Source: Mastigamoeba balamuthi (Eukaryota > Evosea > Mastigamoebida > Mastigamoebidae). From it: 54,282 nt of DNA. A model generated the notes under the pieces. It saw only the letters and a list, made by a program, of their open reading frames with translations, had not been told where the DNA came from and ran no database searches. Shown in pieces: positions 45,201 to 54,165 of this stretch. A program made the position numbers and the translations under genes. The stretch is taken from NCBI GenBank assembly GCA_902651635.1, contig CACRSC010000083.1, forward strand, positions 1 to 54,282. The letters are read 5' to 3'. Numbering within the stretch: position 1 is the stretch's first letter; every line of letters begins with the position of its first letter.

Positions 45201-48200
45201 ATGGAAAACCACAACATGACGGATATTCTCAAACACCAAGGCACTATGGCAACAACGCACCTCGGCCCACAAAACACCGCCAACCGACTAGACTACATTA
45301 TAGGCGCACGTAATATGATCCACCGCTTCAGAGACAGCGGGGTAGGCAAAAACACCGGCGACCTCTCCGATCACGCACCCATATACTGCACAATTGCCCT
45401 AACCGAAAACATACCGCGCCGACGGTGGAACCCCCCACCACAAGTAAACACCTGGACCAAGACCGCAGATCCAGAAACCCGGGCGACACAGATTCGAGAG
45501 TGGCAAGACACGCTGCTTCGATTCCCACTATCACCAGACGCGGACATAGATGAGATGCAACGCAGGGCAATCGAAGCCGCGAAGCAGACCATGGGAACCA
45601 AACAGCACAACATAGATGGAGGTAAAACCAAAGCCATGAGGGCATATGACGTATACCACGAAATACGCGAATCAGCAGGCGCAAACATACACACTGTACC
45701 TACGCCGGAAAGTATAGCGCGAATCGAATCTGAAGTCCTCCCCCTCCTACAATATAGACCTAACCACGCACATGCGTATAAAACCTGGCGGAGCACCACA
45801 AAGTGGATGCTTAGATGCATTAACCGAAACAGAACCCGGACGGAGGCGAACCGAATTAAGGAATACATAGAATTCTCTATGGCGGAAGGATGCACTAGCC
45901 CCAAGAGATTCCTCAAGGAGCTGCGCACACCACGCGGACCGGGACTCCCCCTGAGCTATACCAGGCAAGACGGCACCAGTACCACGACCCCTGAGGAAGC
46001 ACGCGATGTAGTAAGAGACTGGATTCACACACACTTCAACCAGGATACAGCGCCAGCACGATGCCCCCCATGGTGGGAGGCACCACACCCAACCCTATCC
46101 GACACGGCTGCCACAAACATGGACAGCGCGATTACCGAAGACGAACTCCGGGAAGCCGCAGGGGCCCAAAAGAGTAGATCAGCCCCAGGCCCAACTGGGT
46201 TCAAGGCGGAGTATGTAACAGAATTCCCAACCCCATGGCGCGAACAATGGATCAAGAACCTCAACGACATCTGGCAAGGCAGGAAACCTGTCCCGAAGTC
46301 TTGGACTAGAGGGGAAATCATGCCCATTTTCAAAGGAGGAGACCGTAAAATACCAGCGAACTACCGCCCCATTACGCTATGCGAGGTAGGCTACAAGATT
46401 TTCACCACGATTATCAACAAAAGATTATACAAAGCCCTCGAAGATAATAATATATGGGCCAACGCCCAAGAGGGCTTCCGCGAAGGCCACTCCACAACAC
46501 ACAACATATGGGCCCTTCACCAACGACTAGAAGAAGCCACACGACGAAACCAGAGAGTAGTAGGGATGTACATTGATCTCAAAAAAGCATACGACTCCAT
46601 TCATCGAGACCACATTGCAGCCACACTGAAATACTACAACATTGGTCCCACCCTGACGAAAAACATTATGGCGCTGTACGCCTCAACAGAAGCCCGCTCC
46701 CGCACAGCCCACGGCCCCACCGATTGGATTAGCATCAACCGAGGGGTACGGCAGGGGGACCCCCTGTCGTGCACACTTTTCAATCTGGCCATAAACCCCC
46801 ATCTGTACCAGATAGAAACACACCCTGAAGCCCTGGACATCCGGGGCCCTAAGAAGGGAGTACTGGCATATGCAGACGACATGGTATTGCTCGCGAGCAC
46901 GCCACAGACACTAGCGCATTTGCTGCAATTCGTAATGGACATGCAAGAGGCAGGTTTGCACATCAACCCAAAAAAATGTGCCACCTTCGCCAGAAATGAC
47001 ACACCTCCCACCATAGGGACCACCCAGGGGACTATTGAGCCAGTGGCACCAGGCACCACGTATAAATACCTCGGCATACACCTCGACCCACAAGGTAGAG
47101 ATGCCCTTGATGCGCCCACCACGACCCACATTATTCTAGAGCAATGCAGCTGGATGCGCACCAAGAAATCACTATCCCTCGAGCAGCGCATCTACATAGC
47201 CAATATGGTTATCAATGGCATGGCCCAATACCATGCCAGCACAATGGCCCAGAACAACAAATTATTAGAATCACTATCACATACCCTAGAAAATGCAGCC
47301 ATTGGGAAATTGGGGCCGGCCGACATGATTAGCCGGAGACACGCCTTTACGCCTACGAGACAAGGGGGGCTGGGACTACGAAACCTAGCAGACGTTATAC
47401 GAAGCAAACGAGCCCAGGAGGCCTTGGAATGGCTCAACGCCCTGACCCCAGACGGCATCATGCCAGAAACGGACATAGAGGCCATTCTCCCGCGCCTGGA
47501 TGAAGATTTCACAGCGGCTTTCCCACCACGGCACAGCATCGGAAAAATGAGACTGACAGCAAATACGGCAGGACGCTCCATCCGGCCCTGGCAGCACCTC
47601 CCACAGTGGAATCCCCTCACACAAGCAGAGAAAAACATCCTCCTGGATATGGGAACCCCAGCGGAGATCGGCCCCACTATGAACGAACCCCTCATTCACG
47701 AAGCGGGCGGCCGTGGATGGCAAATAAATAGAAAAAGAGCGGAAGGACTGATGCGCCACCTGGTACGCAGCAACCAAGGAGAACCAACACACGAACCAGT
47801 GGACCTGAGTAAGATAGGGTACCGCTTTAATACGAACCTGGAGCTACAATGGACCATCACATCGAACACAGGAGAAGGCACGTGGAAGGACTGGCTAATC
47901 GTAGCAACTGATGGATCCTACGACCCAAGCTCGGGAAAAATGGCAATGGCCGTAGTGGTGGAAGAACACTCCGAAATGAACGAAGCCATACAAGTCACGG
48001 GCGTGTGTGCCTCATGGACACCGGAACTACGCGCAGTCGAATACGTGGCAGAAATCATGGACCCGACATCCAAATGCATCATAGCATGCGACAATGATCT
48101 GATAGTACGCGCTCTAAATACAGGAGACCTCACAACAGTAGTGGACAGAGACGCAGTCCGCCGATTCGTTCGACTACGAGAACACGCACAGGCCAACGGA

Positions 48201-49679
48201 GGAAATATTGTCCTCCAACATATCCATAGCCATCAACTGGAAGGCCGAGGGAAGGAAAGCGATGCCACTAAAGCCCGCATTGCACAAGACAACCAACGAT
48301 GGGGCACGGAACTACAGAGGGTCATCCGCCTGAATGCAAAGGCAGACCTACTCGCACAACAAGCTTTATCACTAGACAGGCGCCACGAGCCAGACCACCC
48401 CCTGTGGGGTATAGAACTCGCCTCTATCCAAGAACTCACCACGACAGCACCACCGAAACCCACACACAACTTTCACACGGTCTTCAGCATTGCCCGGCGA
48501 CACCGCCTCCTCCGATGTGAAGAAACAGAGACGACAGCAGGAATGACGAAAATCCCTCCAGTCCTCCTGCATGAAGGAACCAGAAAACAAGCCCAGCGCA
48601 TGGGAGGTCTCCGATGGCATCAAGCCATCATGGGCACCTATCGCACTCATAATAACGCGCAAGCAGTGACCCCCAAAAAAGTGTGGAATAACCTAGCCCC
48701 GCGTACACGCCTACACTGGAGTGATCCCAGATGCCCATTCTGTATAACCAAAGCGGACTCCCTGAAGCACCGCCTCTGGTCATGCCCCCAGCAGAGCACA
48801 TGGCGCACCAAGCTCACTAGTATCATAGGAATACCCCAAAATGACCTGAAGAAATGGGCCCAAGCCCAAGCCACCAAACACAAAGACGCAGACCCCATAC
48901 ACTATACGCTAGCATACGGCACATGGGATAAGAACCAACAATCAAAACAGCAGCTCGAAATACAGGAAGAGTGGGTCGCCACGATGCGAGACTGGCTAGA
49001 GGACATGAGCCATCTAGATAACCAAAAGGCACACGAAGCACATAAAAGACAGACCCCGGGGGATACCATCAAAACCCCCTTTAACTGCCCAGACACCGCA
49101 CGCCCCACCAAACGCCCCAGACCGCCAACCAGACCAAAAAAGACATTCAATATCGCAGAGCCCACGATAGAAGATATGGAACGTGGTGCCACACCACGTG
49201 CACCCGCCACGCCAAGCCAACCCCAACCAACAAAACGGCACCACACCGCCACTAGACCACACCGCCAGACCACACTAACCGCCCCACCAGGGACACAGCA
49301 TGATACAATACCAACCCCAGCTACCAAAAAAAGGACTACACCAGACTCACCAGACTTTCAGGCACCTGACCCCACCATAATCAAGAAAGCCCTTAAACGC
49401 CGACGCACCCCGAACGTCGAGCGAAATCACACTATAATCAGCATGTTCACCAAGTACGCGGACAGCGCGAAGAACCAAAAACAGGACGAGGTTCTGGAAC
49501 CCGTATTCCCGGAACCGCCCCTGGACATACCCCCCCAGGCCCCACAACACGCATGCCCCCCCCAAACACACCACTCACCGTAACACCCCCCCCCTCCCCC
49601 AACCACAACGCCCCTGGCTCGAAAGGGCTTATCCCTCACTGGCAGCGGAAAGGGAAACGACGATTTCTTTCTTTCTTTC
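42282..49679 (+). mobile_element. Full-length non-LTR retrotransposon (APE/RT/RNase H type), 7398 bp
   Basis: Identical 15-bp direct repeats bound the element. The 5' UTR is about 51 nt. One uninterrupted ORF runs 42333-49583. A short C-rich 3' UTR ends in GATTTCTTTCTTTCTTTC, a TTTC-type tail directly against the right target-site copy. The coding strand is rich in A and C and poor in G and T, unlike the surrounding genes. Intact ORF, perfect target-site copies and a simple-repeat tail point to recent insertion and possible activity. Domain order (AP endonuclease, RT, RNase H, CCHC) places it in the broad I/Tad/Ingi-like group; the clade needs a tree. Confidence 0.93.
42333..49583 (+). CDS. 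Fused ORF1/ORF2 retrotransposon polyprotein (2416 aa)
   Basis: Start ATG 42333. Residues 21-39 are hydrophobic (ILGLALVVLTTAALTL), followed by a Pro/Thr-rich, disordered stretch to about 400. Residues of about 410-650 may be an RRM-like ORF1 nucleic-acid-binding part (KIPFTVYVLHADKRKPCP). A second hydrophobic segment, about 752-788, precedes MDTNITIASWNVQN, the start of the AP-endonuclease domain (LQELG, GDLNTW, LDYIIGA, LSDHAPI at 1011-1017). RT follows: NYRPITLCEVGYKIF, AQEGFREGHST, DLKKAYDSIHRDH, RGVRQGDPLSCTLF, and YADD at 1513-1516. RNase H has Asp1860, Glu1898, Asp1920 and a final Asp near 2005. A zinc motif, C2134-x2-C-x8-H-x4-C2151, and a basic Pro-rich tail close it. Most relatives keep ORF1 and ORF2 separate; here no stop divides them. 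Confidence 0.93.
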   Translation: MAHHGHRCTAQRSRPPASATWQILGLALVVLTTAALTLSPRCHTAPPGTGTTTPIGAGNHSRPPPTPHTHAHKHPPGLGMPTARGVMTRGAQNQTSTTTSPETKSHIPKAKPRPLPMIPNGESPAPPNRSADAVHDPQPALPQDHSAGPPPTPFSPDAFSEKFPSPHREILKNTHHKTAAKYANDDSAQQTSRSMEETPPVDPPASTGAPPPSKRQREDTAPEDVDRMQTDSDTEKQKPIADSTSAEDNAPAPSPAKDPIDVETLLTLIQARMLIETDEPRKQKLAELTCLDETALVAHFTSSTDSADIDLREKARAPKSRPQTAYSWAQPAQRTQPTGTQPSPAPGKDQPLSTSLQSTAAPWPTKTTATWGQAATHNPTRDDRYADPTSSPRSIDSQSGEPAAPPRAVEDAAYETEMKEAITLVAGAKLTGTEAHQVAAAGMELLDLFRETYKINVTANSAFVEYIGKNSIMFPAPNTAVYRKCQEIESVQRTEGFSAATRLWVLTEAKIPFTVYVLHADKRKPCPRELADAWAQPAKAHIIGIEPQANGWAVTFTDRKTILQLVRQTNNDPRASVHAVAAYQNKLYPGELWKVELNARTRLGASPRNAINRAFADRPYDITRTGVNPKGEVFLVHAWPPINETANIRVPGYPEAIAYPQGTANADTHRLTDCTTRLYRRTRSKQEQAQEARPTDRITGEDHQTVGHSDPRPRRPSRSTTAMTNAAPRMKAAPPMVATPPGPPRQTKYNDLTGGLALSLAILSTAQPRQHYVILTLVTLLLYAQGAAAMDTNITIASWNVQNTLFGAIILLIKAVRNCTKRTTPEIIALQELGVVDEKQVNQAANTEGYSLFTGQRVGNKTPVGFLVHNTMREYWSVNTTDRKDVLVGTLKLNVTMRIINAYSPTRGSPAQRALWHTIQAQTKDKTDSILVGDLNTWMDHPEDAHSTAELDMQRFMENHNMTDILKHQGTMATTHLGPQNTANRLDYIIGARNMIHRFRDSGVGKNTGDLSDHAPIYCTIALTENIPRRRWNPPPQVNTWTKTADPETRATQIREWQDTLLRFPLSPDADIDEMQRRAIEAAKQTMGTKQHNIDGGKTKAMRAYDVYHEIRESAGANIHTVPTPESIARIESEVLPLLQYRPNHAHAYKTWRSTTKWMLRCINRNRTRTEANRIKEYIEFSMAEGCTSPKRFLKELRTPRGPGLPLSYTRQDGTSTTTPEEARDVVRDWIHTHFNQDTAPARCPPWWEAPHPTLSDTAATNMDSAITEDELREAAGAQKSRSAPGPTGFKAEYVTEFPTPWREQWIKNLNDIWQGRKPVPKSWTRGEIMPIFKGGDRKIPANYRPITLCEVGYKIFTTIINKRLYKALEDNNIWANAQEGFREGHSTTHNIWALHQRLEEATRRNQRVVGMYIDLKKAYDSIHRDHIAATLKYYNIGPTLTKNIMALYASTEARSRTAHGPTDWISINRGVRQGDPLSCTLFNLAINPHLYQIETHPEALDIRGPKKGVLAYADDMVLLASTPQTLAHLLQFVMDMQEAGLHINPKKCATFARNDTPPTIGTTQGTIEPVAPGTTYKYLGIHLDPQGRDALDAPTTTHIILEQCSWMRTKKSLSLEQRIYIANMVINGMAQYHASTMAQNNKLLESLSHTLENAAIGKLGPADMISRRHAFTPTRQGGLGLRNLADVIRSKRAQEALEWLNALTPDGIMPETDIEAILPRLDEDFTAAFPPRHSIGKMRLTANTAGRSIRPWQHLPQWNPLTQAEKNILLDMGTPAEIGPTMNEPLIHEAGGRGWQINRKRAEGLMRHLVRSNQGEPTHEPVDLSKIGYRFNTNLELQWTITSNTGEGTWKDWLIVATDGSYDPSSGKMAMAVVVEEHSEMNEAIQVTGVCASWTPELRAVEYVAEIMDPTSKCIIACDNDLIVRALNTGDLTTVVDRDAVRRFVRLREHAQANGGNIVLQHIHSHQLEGRGKESDATKARIAQDNQRWGTELQRVIRLNAKADLLAQQALSLDRRHEPDHPLWGIELASIQELTTTAPPKPTHNFHTVFSIARRHRLLRCEETETTAGMTKIPPVLLHEGTRKQAQRMGGLRWHQAIMGTYRTHNNAQAVTPKKVWNNLAPRTRLHWSDPRCPFCITKADSLKHRLWSCPQQSTWRTKLTSIIGIPQNDLKKWAQAQATKHKDADPIHYTLAYGTWDKNQQSKQQLEIQEEWVATMRDWLEDMSHLDNQKAHEAHKRQTPGDTIKTPFNCPDTARPTKRPRPPTRPKKTFNIAEPTIEDMERGATPRAPATPSQPQPTKRHHTATRPHRQTTLTAPPGTQHDTIPTPATKKRTTPDSPDFQAPDPTIIKKALKRRRTPNVERNHTIISMFTKYADSAKNQKQDEVLEPVFPEPPLDIPPQAPQHACPPQTHHSP

Positions 49680-49694
49680 AAACAGATACCGCTC
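49680..49694 (+). repeat. Target-site duplication, right copy (15 bp)
   Basis: AAACAGATACCGCTC directly follows the TTTC tail and is identical to 42267-42281. Removing the element and one copy restores the pre-insertion sequence. Confidence 0.9.
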
Positions 49695-50493
49695 TGCAGA
49701 AAACAATCTGCGGCGCAGAGGGAAGATTTGGATTCTCAGGTGAGAGATACACCAGGAGGAGGCAGCGGGGATGGGGGGGGGAGTGGGCGCGTGGCTGCTG
49801 GATGCAAGACGTGCGCGAGTTGCCGAGCAAGAGGGGAAACTAAAAAGAAAAACCAAAGGCAACCCACTAAAAAACGAGTTTTGAGGGCAAAAACCAACCA
49901 AACAAATTGGTATGCGGCTGCCGTATGCCGCTTCTGACACGCCGTGCCCACGAGCGACGCGCTGTGGTCCACCGTCGCCCAACGCTGCTGCTACGCCCCC
50001 GCAGACCTCACACTGCCGACCACGGCATCGACCTCTGCCACCGTGTCCGTCGATGCGTACGTGCCTTGTCGGGAAGCCTTGCCATCGGGCAGCAGCTGGT
50101 GGCACACTGCCGCCGACGCTGGGGGTCCGTGCTGAAGGCCGCTGGCGCTCTTTCATAGCAAAAATTGCCCCGATTCATCTTTTCGGTTGCCGAGGTAGAG
50201 CTCCGATGGCACGCATGATAACTGTGGACAGGAAGCCTCTGCTCTCCTCGGTGACATAGGAAAAGGAGCGATCATTCCGTTTCGGTCGATGATTCGGCTT
50301 GTTTGGTTCTTTTCCGTTTTTAATCATCCACTCGGATGCATTTGAGAGGGGGGGGGGAAGGTTGAACCCCCACCCCCTTTTTCCTCGAGTATCAATGGGG
50401 GTTCACAAGCCACGTCATGTGGAAACTTGTGACATCTGTTTCGATATCTGACGAGGAGGCACTTCATAAATAACTCTGCCGAAGGTCTCGGAA
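49695..50493. other. Intergenic flank with an F-box gene fragment
   Basis: About 800 bp with no complete gene. A stretch from about 49944 to 50008 copies part of the F-box gene at about 52230-52294. There is a long G run at 50349-50358. CGATATCTG at 50442-50450 before the next start resembles the shared upstream element. Confidence 0.5.
49944..50008 (+). pseudogene. Fragment of the F-box gene
   Basis: It encodes TSDALWSTVAQRCCYAPADL, against TSDALWSAVAQRCCYAPADL in the gene at 52141. Identity is high over about 65 bp and then stops on both sides, with no start or remaining domain. A small local duplication about 2.3 kb from its source. Confidence 0.8.
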
Positions 50494-51990
50494 ATGGTGT
50501 TCAGCGTGCTTGCCTATCGCCTCCCCGTAGAGAAGTGGAAGCCCATCTGGTTCCTCAGCAGCCTGGGCAGCGGCGGCCTCGCCGTGTCGTTTTACATGTT
50601 CTTCGTTCGTACGCTCCTTGTATTCGTGGTCTCTCACCAGGATTGCGTTGTAGATGTATCGCATCGCCCCATGGAAGTACTCGCGGGTTATTGACGGCGC
50701 CACGAAGATGGTCGCCGCCCCGGTCACCACGCTCGAGGCCATCAAGAATGCGTGGAGGACGGGCGATGGGGGCGACAGGTTCCTGATCGTGGCGAACTAC
50801 CTGTTCATCTACCTGCTCTTCCTTAAGCACGTGCATCTGCTCGTGTGGAACCTCATCTACCTGGCGCGCTGGTGGCGCACGCCTGCCCACAACCGCGCCC
50901 AGCGCAAGAACGAGGACATCAACATGATGGCGGTCCCGCTCTCGTTGGCCATGACTCTCAAGTACGCGGCCCCCTCCCTCTCTATTCAGGAAGACTCTTG
51001 CTATTTTTATCACACCTCTTTTTCTTCGGCTCTCACCACTTTCCCTCCAGCGCGGGATTCAGCGTGTCGGTCATCTCAATCCCGGGGATGTGGAACCACG
51101 TGGAGAAGGTGTTCCCGGTGAGCGTCGTCTTTCTGTTCCTGATAGGTCTGCTCGGCCTGTCCATCTTCGTCAACTACATGGGAGGATTTTTCGTCGAGGG
51201 CGGGTTTGCCTGCGACAAAAACAGCCACCTCGGCCAAATGCTCGCCGTCTTCGCCTTCAGCATGGTAGCCGTCGGCTTCGCGGGCCCTATGGCAATGACG
51301 TACAACCACACCACGTACGCATTCGCGCTAATGGGGACCATGTTCTTCGGGGGAATCGCCGCCCTGTTCTTCCTCCCGATCTTCACGATGGGGATGCGCA
51401 TGATGCTCATCTCGGGCATCACGCACGAGGCCGCCGCAAGCGTGGCAGTGGTGATACCGATCCTCACTCTGTGGGGCATCACTCTCGTGCGGCTGCGTGC
51501 GGGGTTCAACGAATCCCTCAAGGCTGGCATCGGCCTGTGGGTCAACCTGCTCTCGCTCTCCGTCACTGTCGCCCTGGAGCTGTTCTTCGTCACTCTGGGG
51601 GCGTACGTGCTCATCAGGATCAAGTACTTCGGCAGGTTCGTCTGGCCGGGTGGCGACGGCTGGACTCCGCTGGTGTACAGCATCGTCTGTCCGGGGGTCG
51701 CCCTGACTGTCCTGGGGCAGTTCTGGATCCACAAGGGACTGATGGCAGTGGGCCTCCTCAAGTACAACGCTCCCATGTTCTGGTTTCTGCTCGCGCTGGT
51801 GTCGCTGACACTGCTGGCGGTGGTGGTCATGGCGGAGATGATCGACTTCAAGATGTTCGTCAGGGAGCCTCCCAGCACCAATCTGGCGATGGGCCCCCGC
51901 GAGGCTCAGCTCGAGCAGGTTGTTCCGCCAAAGCCCGCGGACGACGCGGGATCCCAGCTGGTCGTCAACATCATCGATCCGAAGAACTGA
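50494..51990 (+). CDS. Ten-TM membrane protein, possibly tellurite/dicarboxylate (TDT) family-like (452 aa)
   Basis: Exons 50494-50604, 50654-50961 and 51051-51990; introns start GTTCGT and GTACGC and end TTGTAG and CTCCAG; 453 codons. About ten hydrophobic segments are visible, for example IWFLSSLGSGGLAVSFYM, MMAVPLSLAMTLNAGFSVSV, VVFLFLIGLLGLSIFVNY, FALMGTMFFGGIAALFFL and FWFLLALVSLTLLAVVVMAE. The first segment, with Gly-rich GSGGLAV after Trp-Phe, and the total of ten resemble TDT/SLAC1-type transporters and bacterial relatives, but I cannot confirm this. A hydrophilic C-terminus of about 50 residues faces the cytosol. The start is the first ATG after an AT-rich upstream stretch. Confidence 0.6.
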
Positions 51991-52140
51991 CGCCCACGCT
52001 CCCTCTGAGAGATCTGTTCTGTATCCAAAGACAAACAATGACGGGCAGCCGGCCTCACTGAGGGATTCGCAACCTTCTGATTTCATTCGAGAAGAATCAG
52101 AAGCTTCCCGCAATATCTCCCGTCCCCGCACGGCTGGTCG

Positions 52141-54165
52141 ATGGACGACGCCTCCACGCTGCTCTGCGTTCTCTGCCGCCTGGGGGCCCGAGACCTCGTC
52201 TCCGCGGCCGCCGTGAGCCGCCGCTGGCGCGCCGTAGCCACGAGCGACGCGCTGTGGTCCGCCGTCGCCCAGCGCTGCTGCTACGCCCCCGCGGACCTCC
52301 CGCTCTCCCGCGCCCCCTCCTGGCGCGCCCTCCTCGCCTCCCGCAGGCGCCCCGCCGACCCCGTCCGCCTCCGCACAGGCGGCGCCTGGCGTGACGGCCG
52401 CGTCCTCCTCACGTCCGCTTCTCTTTCCGTTTTCCCCCGCAAAACCCGCTCGGGAAAAGCGAACCCGGCGACTGAGACGCGATGCGTAAACTGGCCGGCC
52501 AGGTGCGGGCTGTGGACGGCGGTGGCGACGGGGGAGGGGCTGTGGCAGCAGGAGTGGGTGCACGAGGTCGACGACGCGGGGCGCCTCGAGGCGCTGGCGG
52601 AGCCCGCGGGCCCCTTCGCCCCCGGCGGCGAGCACGAGGCCTTTGCCCGCGCCCGCACTTCCCTCTGCGTCGGCGTCGTCGAGGGCTACGCCGTGCCGCC
52701 GGGCAGCGCCGCGCCCCCGTGCTGCCTGGCCGACTGGCTGTACCTGCAGAGCTCTCCCGCGCCCTTCGTGCCCCTGCAGCTCGTCGCCACGTGCGCTCCC
52801 CCGTCCGCTGCGGCTCTGCGGCTCCGCGGCTGACGCGCTGCGGGCCTGCAGGGCGCTGGGGTGCTGCCTGTGGGCCGGCAGGGGAGTGTGGAGGTGCGTC
52901 GGGCGGGACAACGGGTGCGCTGGGGGAGAGGCGTTCGGGTCTGGCCCGTACAGCTGCGGCAGCGACTACTGCGCGGCCGCCCTGCACGCGGGCGCCCTCG
53001 GGCCCGCCGGGGGCTCTGTGCGCGTCTTCTTCTGCGAGGGCCGCGACGACTACCGGGGCACCGAGCGCAACGGCGTCGCGACGCTGCCCTGCGGCGCCTC
53101 CGCGAGGTCGTTCAACTTCGGGCATCGCCCTGAGCCTCCGGACAACGCTGCTGCGAGGTCGCCGTCGATCGCCTCTGCGCTGCTGCGGCTGCTCTGCCCC
53201 GACGGCGCCGACGACGGCGTCGACGCGGCGCCCAGGGCCACGTGCGGCCACGTCGCAGAGGAGGTCTGGGTCTGCCTCGGCTCGGAGGCGTGTACAGACG
53301 CCAACAGGACGCTCGAGGGCGACGGCCTCTACACGGCGGCCTCGAGCCCGTGCCTCGCAGCGCGCCACGCCGGCGTCGTCGGCAGGAGGGGCGGCAGGTT
53401 CGCGCTGTACCACTACAGCTCGTGCACGGGGGTGCTGGGCGGCAGCGAGAAGCACGGCCTGCGCAGCAGCGCGGTCCGGGCGGGGAGTCGGTGCTTCTCT
53501 GTCGTCGCGGCCCCCAAGTCCGCGCCTGACGAGCCCCGGGCTTGCGGGAGGCGTGCCAACGATCTGCACTGGTGCTGCGGGCTCGAGCGCGGGTGTCTGG
53601 GTGGCCCCGTGTGGGGCACGGACCTCTACGCCTTCGGGAGCAACATGTGCAGCGCCGCCATGCATGCGGGGGTCATCGGCGCAGGCGGCGGCTACTTCCG
53701 CGTGTCGTTCGCAGATGTCCGCACGGACTTCGTTGGCACGCACCGCAACGGCGTCTGCAGCCTCCACCTGGCCTACAAGACGGCCGCCTTTGCCGTCTTC
53801 CCGCCGAGCCAGCTCGTGCCTCCCCACGTAAGAGAGACCGCTGTCACATCACGCTCGCTTCACTCCGTCCTGACGTCCCGCTGTGCGCGCAGAGGGTCGC
53901 ATTGTCGGTGCTCTGCGGGCCACTGGACGGGTACCTGCTGTGCAAGGGGGCGTACAATGGGTGCCTCGGGTGCCGGGGAACAGGCGACGTGTGCGAGAAG
54001 GCGCTGATGTCGGGCTGTGTGAGCCCCGGGGGAGGCCTGTTCCTATTGGTCCCCCTCTTCTGCAGGTTATGTGTGCCCCGCGACAACACCCCGCTGCTTG
54101 TGCCTCCAGTGTCTGTGCCGCCGCCTCTGCACATCCTGCCCCCCGCTGCCCCGACAGGCCGATAG
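52141..54165 (+). CDS. F-box protein with three to four LCCL-like modules (602 aa)
   Basis: Exons 52141-52412, 52503-52790, 52852-53827 and 53893-54165; 603 codons in frame. Donors are GTCCGC, GTGCGC and GTAAGA. The N-terminus reads as an F-box (LLCVLCRLGARDLVSAAAVS, then RRWRAVATSDALWSAVAQRC). After a linker come repeated LCCL-type modules: YSCGSDYCAAALHAGAL with GGSVRVFF and RNGVATL; GLYTAASSPCLAARHAGVV with GGRFALYH; LYAFGSNMCSAAMHAGVIGA with GGYFRVSF and HRNGVCSL; and a degenerate fourth (GTGDVCEKALMSGCVSPGGG). LCCL domains usually occur in secreted proteins, while F-box proteins are cytosolic SCF ubiquitin-ligase adaptors that recruit targets through their C-terminal repeats. No signal peptide is seen, so the LCCL-like modules may act as a cytosolic binding platform. 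A fragment of this gene lies at 49.95 kb. Confidence 0.75.
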
